Positions 61,586-64,000 of a stretch of DNA of 64,000 nucleotides are shown in pieces (positions within the stretch are counted from its first letter, which is position 1; each line of letters begins with the position of its first letter). The notes under the pieces are model-generated. The model worked only from the letters and a program-made list of their open reading frames with translations, had not been told where the DNA came from and ran no database searches. The stretch comes from Blastococcus xanthinilyticus (GTDB taxonomy: Bacteria; Actinomycetota; Actinomycetes; Mycobacteriales; Geodermatophilaceae): assembly GCF_008124835.1 (NCBI RefSeq), contig NZ_VNHW01000004.1, forward strand, positions 186,001 to 250,000, in the 5' to 3' direction. Made by a program: the position numbers and the translations under genes.

Positions 61586-62762
61586 GGCTGGCGTACAGCC
61601 CGCCGTGGTGCACCTCGAAGTGCAGGTGCGGGCCGGTGGACTGGCCCTTGTTGCCGACCTCGGCGATCTGCTGACCGGCGGTGACGACCTGCCCGGCCTG
61701 GACGAAGAACTGGTTCACGTGGCCGTACACCGTGATGGCGCCGTCGGGGTGTTGGACGGCCACGGCCAGGCCGAAGCCGCTGGCCGGGCCGGCCTGCAGG
61801 ACGACGCCCGGCTCCGGCGTGAACACCGGGGTGCCGATGGGGGCGGCGATGTCCACCCCGAGGTGCATGGTGCCCCAGCGGGCGCCGTAGCAGGAGGTCA
61901 CCCGGCCCTGGGTGGGCGCGATCCCGCCACCGCTGGCCGACAGCGTGCTCACCGACTTCTCCGCGGCGTCCAGCCGGGTCCAGGTGGCGGCCGGGTCGGC
62001 GTCGCCCTGGACGGCGAGCATCTTGATCTCCGCCTCGCGCAGCTGGGCCTCCAGGGCCGCCTTCTCCGCGGTGAGGGCGTCGAACTCCGCCTGCGCCTCG
62101 GCGAGCAGCTGGTCGGCGACCGTCTTGGCCTCCTGCGCCTTCTTCGTCGCGGCGTCGCGCTCGGCGACGGCGGCCTTGGCCTCGCGGTCGAGGCGGGCCT
62201 CCCGCGCCTCGGTCACCTGGAGGTCCTCGAGCACCGTGGCCCGCTCCTTGCCCAGGTGGTCCAGGGTGGCGGCCTGCTGGATCAGCTCCCCGGGGCCGTC
62301 GGCGTGCAGCACCATCTCCATCTCGCTGAGCGCCTCGTCGGCGCCCATGTAGGCCTCGCGGCCGATGGTGGCGACGTCCTCCTGGGTCTTCTCGACCTCC
62401 GCGCGGACGGCGGCGAGCTCGGCGGCGATGGCGTCGGCGTGCTGCTGGGCGGTGACGAGCGCGGCCTCCGTGGCCAGCACCACGCCGCTGGCCTCCTCCG
62501 CCCGCAGCGTCATCTGCTCGAGGCGCTCCTCGGCGCCGCGGAGGCGCTCGGCGAGGCCGGAGACCTCTGCGGCGACGCGGTCGTGCTCGGTCCGGGCGTC
62601 GTCCGGCGCGGCGGAGGCGCCGGGGCTGCCGAGCATCGTCAGCGCCAGGAGCGCGGTGAACGCGGTCACTCCCGCGGCGGTGCGGCGGAGACCGAACCGG
62701 CGGGTCGCGAACCGGCGAGTGGTCGACACGGTGCGGTGGTGCTGGTGGTGCGAGGTCGCCAA
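61524..62762 (-). CDS. Secreted M23 (LytM) peptidoglycan endopeptidase with coiled coil
   Basis: A 412-residue exported protein. The signal peptide reaches ~52 (TAFTALLALTMLGSPGASAA). A long coiled coil follows (~55-255), then the LytM domain with zinc and catalytic motifs MHLGVDIAAPIGTPV, YGHVNQFF and HLHFEVHHGGLY. TTG 62762 has GGAG nine bases upstream and directly follows the riboswitch; GTG 62729 is an alternative without a ribosome site. Likely activated by coiled-coil partners at division or wall remodelling. Confidence 0.93.
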   Translation of the reverse strand: MATSHHQHHRTVSTTRRFATRRFGLRRTAAGVTAFTALLALTMLGSPGASAAPDDARTEHDRVAAEVSGLAERLRGAEERLEQMTLRAEEASGVVLATEAALVTAQQHADAIAAELAAVRAEVEKTQEDVATIGREAYMGADEALSEMEMVLHADGPGELIQQAATLDHLGKERATVLEDLQVTEAREARLDREAKAAVAERDAATKKAQEAKTVADQLLAEAQAEFDALTAEKAALEAQLREAEIKMLAVQGDADPAATWTRLDAAEKSVSTLSASGGGIAPTQGRVTSCYGARWGTMHLGVDIAAPIGTPVFTPEPGVVLQAGPASGFGLAVAVQHPDGAITVYGHVNQFFVQAGQVVTAGQQIAEVGNKGQSTGPHLHFEVHHGGLYASRDNPVPWLAERGVSLGGSCG

Positions 62763-62774
62763 GGCGACGTTCTC

Positions 62775-62922
62775 CGTTCCTCGGTCCGCCTACCAGGTCA
62801 GCTGACGGGTTCGGGCCGGAACGTGGCCCTACCTGTCCACCCGTGGAGGCGCGGACGGGATTCACCCCAGAAAACGATGGGTCCCCGGTCTCCCCGGCCA
62901 TCAGGCCGGGCAGCTCGGCGGG
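62775..62922 (-). promoter_or_regulatory. c-di-AMP riboswitch (ydaO/yuaA)
   Basis: On the minus strand the conserved blocks of the ydaO motif appear in order: GCCGAGCTGCCCGG, GGGGAGACCGGGGACCC, TGGGGTGAATCCC, AGGTAGGGCC, CCCGAACCCGTCAGCTGACC and TGGTAGGCGGA. The aptamer ends just before the GGAG ribosome site (62775-62772) of the M23 gene. In actinobacteria this class represses wall hydrolase genes when c-di-AMP is high. The sequence match is strong; the switch in this strain is inferred. Confidence 0.92.
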
Positions 62923-63100
62923 GCCCGCCCGAGCCTCCGGGTTCGGGGGCGGGATCGGGTGGACCGCGACGAAGGCTACAAGCGATCCGGCGACATGTCA
63001 CAGCGAGATAACGGATCGATCCGGTCCGCCCCAGGCGCCCCACGGCGTGGCGTCGGCGTGGCGTCGGCGTGGTGGCCGCGTCTGGCAGGCTGTCGGGACC

Positions 63101-63177
63101 GGGGCGGTAGCTCAGCCGGTCAGAGCATGGGACTCATAATCCCTGGGTCGTGGGTTCGAGCCCCACCCGCCCCACCA
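63101..63177 (+). tRNA. tRNA-Met (anticodon CAT)
   Basis: A 77-base tRNA with acceptor stem GGGGCGG/CCGCCCC, D arm GCTCAGCCGGTCAGAGC, anticodon stem TGGGA/TCCCT with loop CTCATAA (anticodon CAT), and T arm GGGTTCGAGCCCC. CCA is encoded at 63175-63177. The arm identities fit an elongator tRNA-Met; a lysidine-modified tRNA-Ile with CAT cannot be fully excluded. Confidence 0.95.
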
Positions 63178-63296
63178 CCTGCATGATTGCACTCTGCGAA
63201 TGAAGCACACGGGAGCAAGACCCTAGGACTGTAGCCTTCGGGGAGGGGCAGGGACGGCGTCCGACCGACCCTTCAGCATCCTGACGGAGCATCCCG
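63178..63296. other. Junction between tRNA-Met and the degenerate element
   Basis: 120 bp with no gene. This is where an attachment site for a tRNA-targeting integrase would lie, but the matching att repeat is not in the window. Confidence 0.3.
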
Positions 63297-63690
63297 ATGG
63301 CTCGCGCCACCAAGCAGCCGGTGGTCGTCGACGGCATCGAACTGTTCGATCTGCTGGACGACTGGCGCACCCACCTGTGAGCTCGCAACGTCGCGCCGTC
63401 CACGGTGGACAGCTACGTCATCTGCGCCCGGATGCAGCGCGCCGAGGTGGAGCGACTGGCCGCCCGGCTCCACGAGCCCGACGACCTCTGGGCCTCTGGG
63501 GTGGAGCTGGTCGAGCTGCTGGACGAGAACGGTCGACCAGCAGCGGGTCGCGGAGGCCGTCGCCGCCCTGGCCGACAGCAAACCGCACCTGATGAAGCCG
63601 CCGCGTGTGTCGAACTTCGGGCAGGGCACCCGCACGCCGGTCGACATGGGCAGCGGCACCACCTGGGGATCGGTCCTGCGCGGGCAATGA
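63297..63690 (+). pseudogene. Decayed integrase/phage-protein remnant
   Basis: Reads MARATKQPVVVDGIELFDLL and DDWRTHL, then TGA at 63378-63380, then in frame ARNVAPSTVDSYVICAR. The last segment looks like the SAM-like N-terminal domain of a tyrosine recombinase; CGA to TGA would restore it. It continues VERLAARLHEPDDLWASGVE and LVELLDENG. Near 63530 coding shifts frame to VDQQRVAEAVAALADSKPHL and ends at 63690. That second part resembles the C-terminus of phage capsid-scaffold-type proteins. Hence at least one nonsense and one frameshift, or a fusion of fragments. Confidence 0.6.
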
Positions 63691-63701
63691 GCCCAACGTC
63701 G

Positions 63702-63737
63702 ACCGGCCGGTGAGCCCTGAGGGGTTCACCGGCCGGT
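63702..63737. terminator. Hairpin after the phage remnant
   Basis: Perfect 12-base arms (63702-63713 and 63726-63737) with a 12-base loop lie 12 bp after the remnant's last stop and upstream of the ApeA-like gene. Confidence 0.5.
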
Positions 63738-63780
63738 GGACCCCGCTGTACGACCCGCGTGCGGCGCTCGGACATGAGGT

Positions 63781-64000
63781 ATGCACGACGACATGACTGC
63801 GGGGAGTCCCGAAAGGGAAGCAAGCGGGACCTGGTGGGACCCGCAACGGCCAGACCTCAAGATCTTCGGCCGCCTGACATTCGGCGGGACAGTCCCGCAG
63901 TTGGTGCTCGAGGGCGCTTTTCCGGAAGAGATGGGCGACGAGGTCGCCTTACCTCGCACTCTGCACGGCGAATGCTTCTCAAGACCTTTTACTCTCCATC
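63781..64000 (+). CDS. ApeA N-terminal-domain-like protein, 3' end beyond window
   Basis: The visible 73 codons have no stop. They read GTWWDPQRPDLKIFGRLTFG, then VPQLVLEGAFPEE, LPRTLHGECFSRPFTLH. This matches the start of the ApeA N-terminal beta domain: a WW..P opening, G.LtF strand, L.L.G, an I.HG-like turn and a vTL strand. In ApeA that domain precedes a HEPN RNase domain, and the system protects against phage by abortive infection. ATG 63781 or the in-frame ATG 63793 is the start. Composition is less GC-rich than the chromosome. The HEPN part is not in the window. Confidence 0.6.
   Translation, partial: MHDDMTAGSPEREASGTWWDPQRPDLKIFGRLTFGGTVPQLVLEGAFPEEMGDEVALPRTLHGECFSRPFTLH

Overview
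The window is high-GC actinobacterial chromosome. Three things point to the family: the codon use, the many GTG starts, and a conserved block that matches Mycobacterium tuberculosis Rv2228c-Rv2247 in content and order (RNase HI/phosphatase, C4 zinc ribbon, Nif3, AhpE, DUF3052, AceE, FasR-type regulator, FabD, ACP, KAS, AccD6). The gene complement best fits Geodermatophilaceae (Blastococcus, Geodermatophilus or Modestobacter); that placement is inference.

Layout. 1-2200: a GH10 xylanase (cut by the window edge) divergent from a LacI regulator. 2216-4768: a thioesterase, two small proteins and a baeRF-type ribosome-associated protein in one operon, then a DUF8129-like small protein. 4871-12651: a complete Gram-positive Tad/Flp pilus locus (tadC, tadB, tadA, cpaE/tadZ, cpaB, tadG-like, tadE, flp, prepilin peptidase), with an isolated flagellin gene facing away from it. 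14113-19145: APC permease, methyltransferase, CYTH-CHAD protein and a secreted beta-propeller. 19253-19677: rnpB on the minus strand. 19875-26941: secreted His-rich protein, PIG-L deacetylase, MFS exporter, DoxX, TauE/SafE and a GGDEF-EAL protein. 26954-33371: RNase HI/phosphatase and zinc ribbon, then a small secreted protein, cstA with a CC-motif partner, an FMN-barrel-like protein and Nif3. 33433-41878: FUSC exporter, four alpha/beta hydrolases, a WS/DGAT acyltransferase and an epimerase. 41906-46117: tRNA-Val, ahpE, a DUF3052 gene broken by a TAG, and aceE. 46175-48799: GH1 beta-glucosidase divergent from its LacI regulator. 48822-57474: M20 hydrolase, pirin-like protein, then fasR-fabD-fabH-acpP-fabF-accD, the type II fatty-acid synthase operon. 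57723-62762: DUF3145, a GGDEF protein, a DinB-like protein, a TVP38 membrane protein and an M23 peptidase controlled by a c-di-AMP riboswitch.

From 63101 the character changes. A tRNA-Met is followed by a decayed integrase/phage remnant and then, in lower-GC sequence, the 5' end of a gene whose product resembles the N-terminal domain of ApeA anti-phage proteins. This looks like the edge of a tRNA-anchored genomic island that continues past the window.

The main functional themes are plant-polysaccharide breakdown (GH10, GH1, two LacI regulators), surface appendages with c-di-GMP signalling, lipid synthesis and storage (fab operon, WS/DGAT, hydrolases) and cell-wall remodelling under c-di-AMP control. 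Several strong hairpins lie between convergent genes and between the genes of the fab operon.
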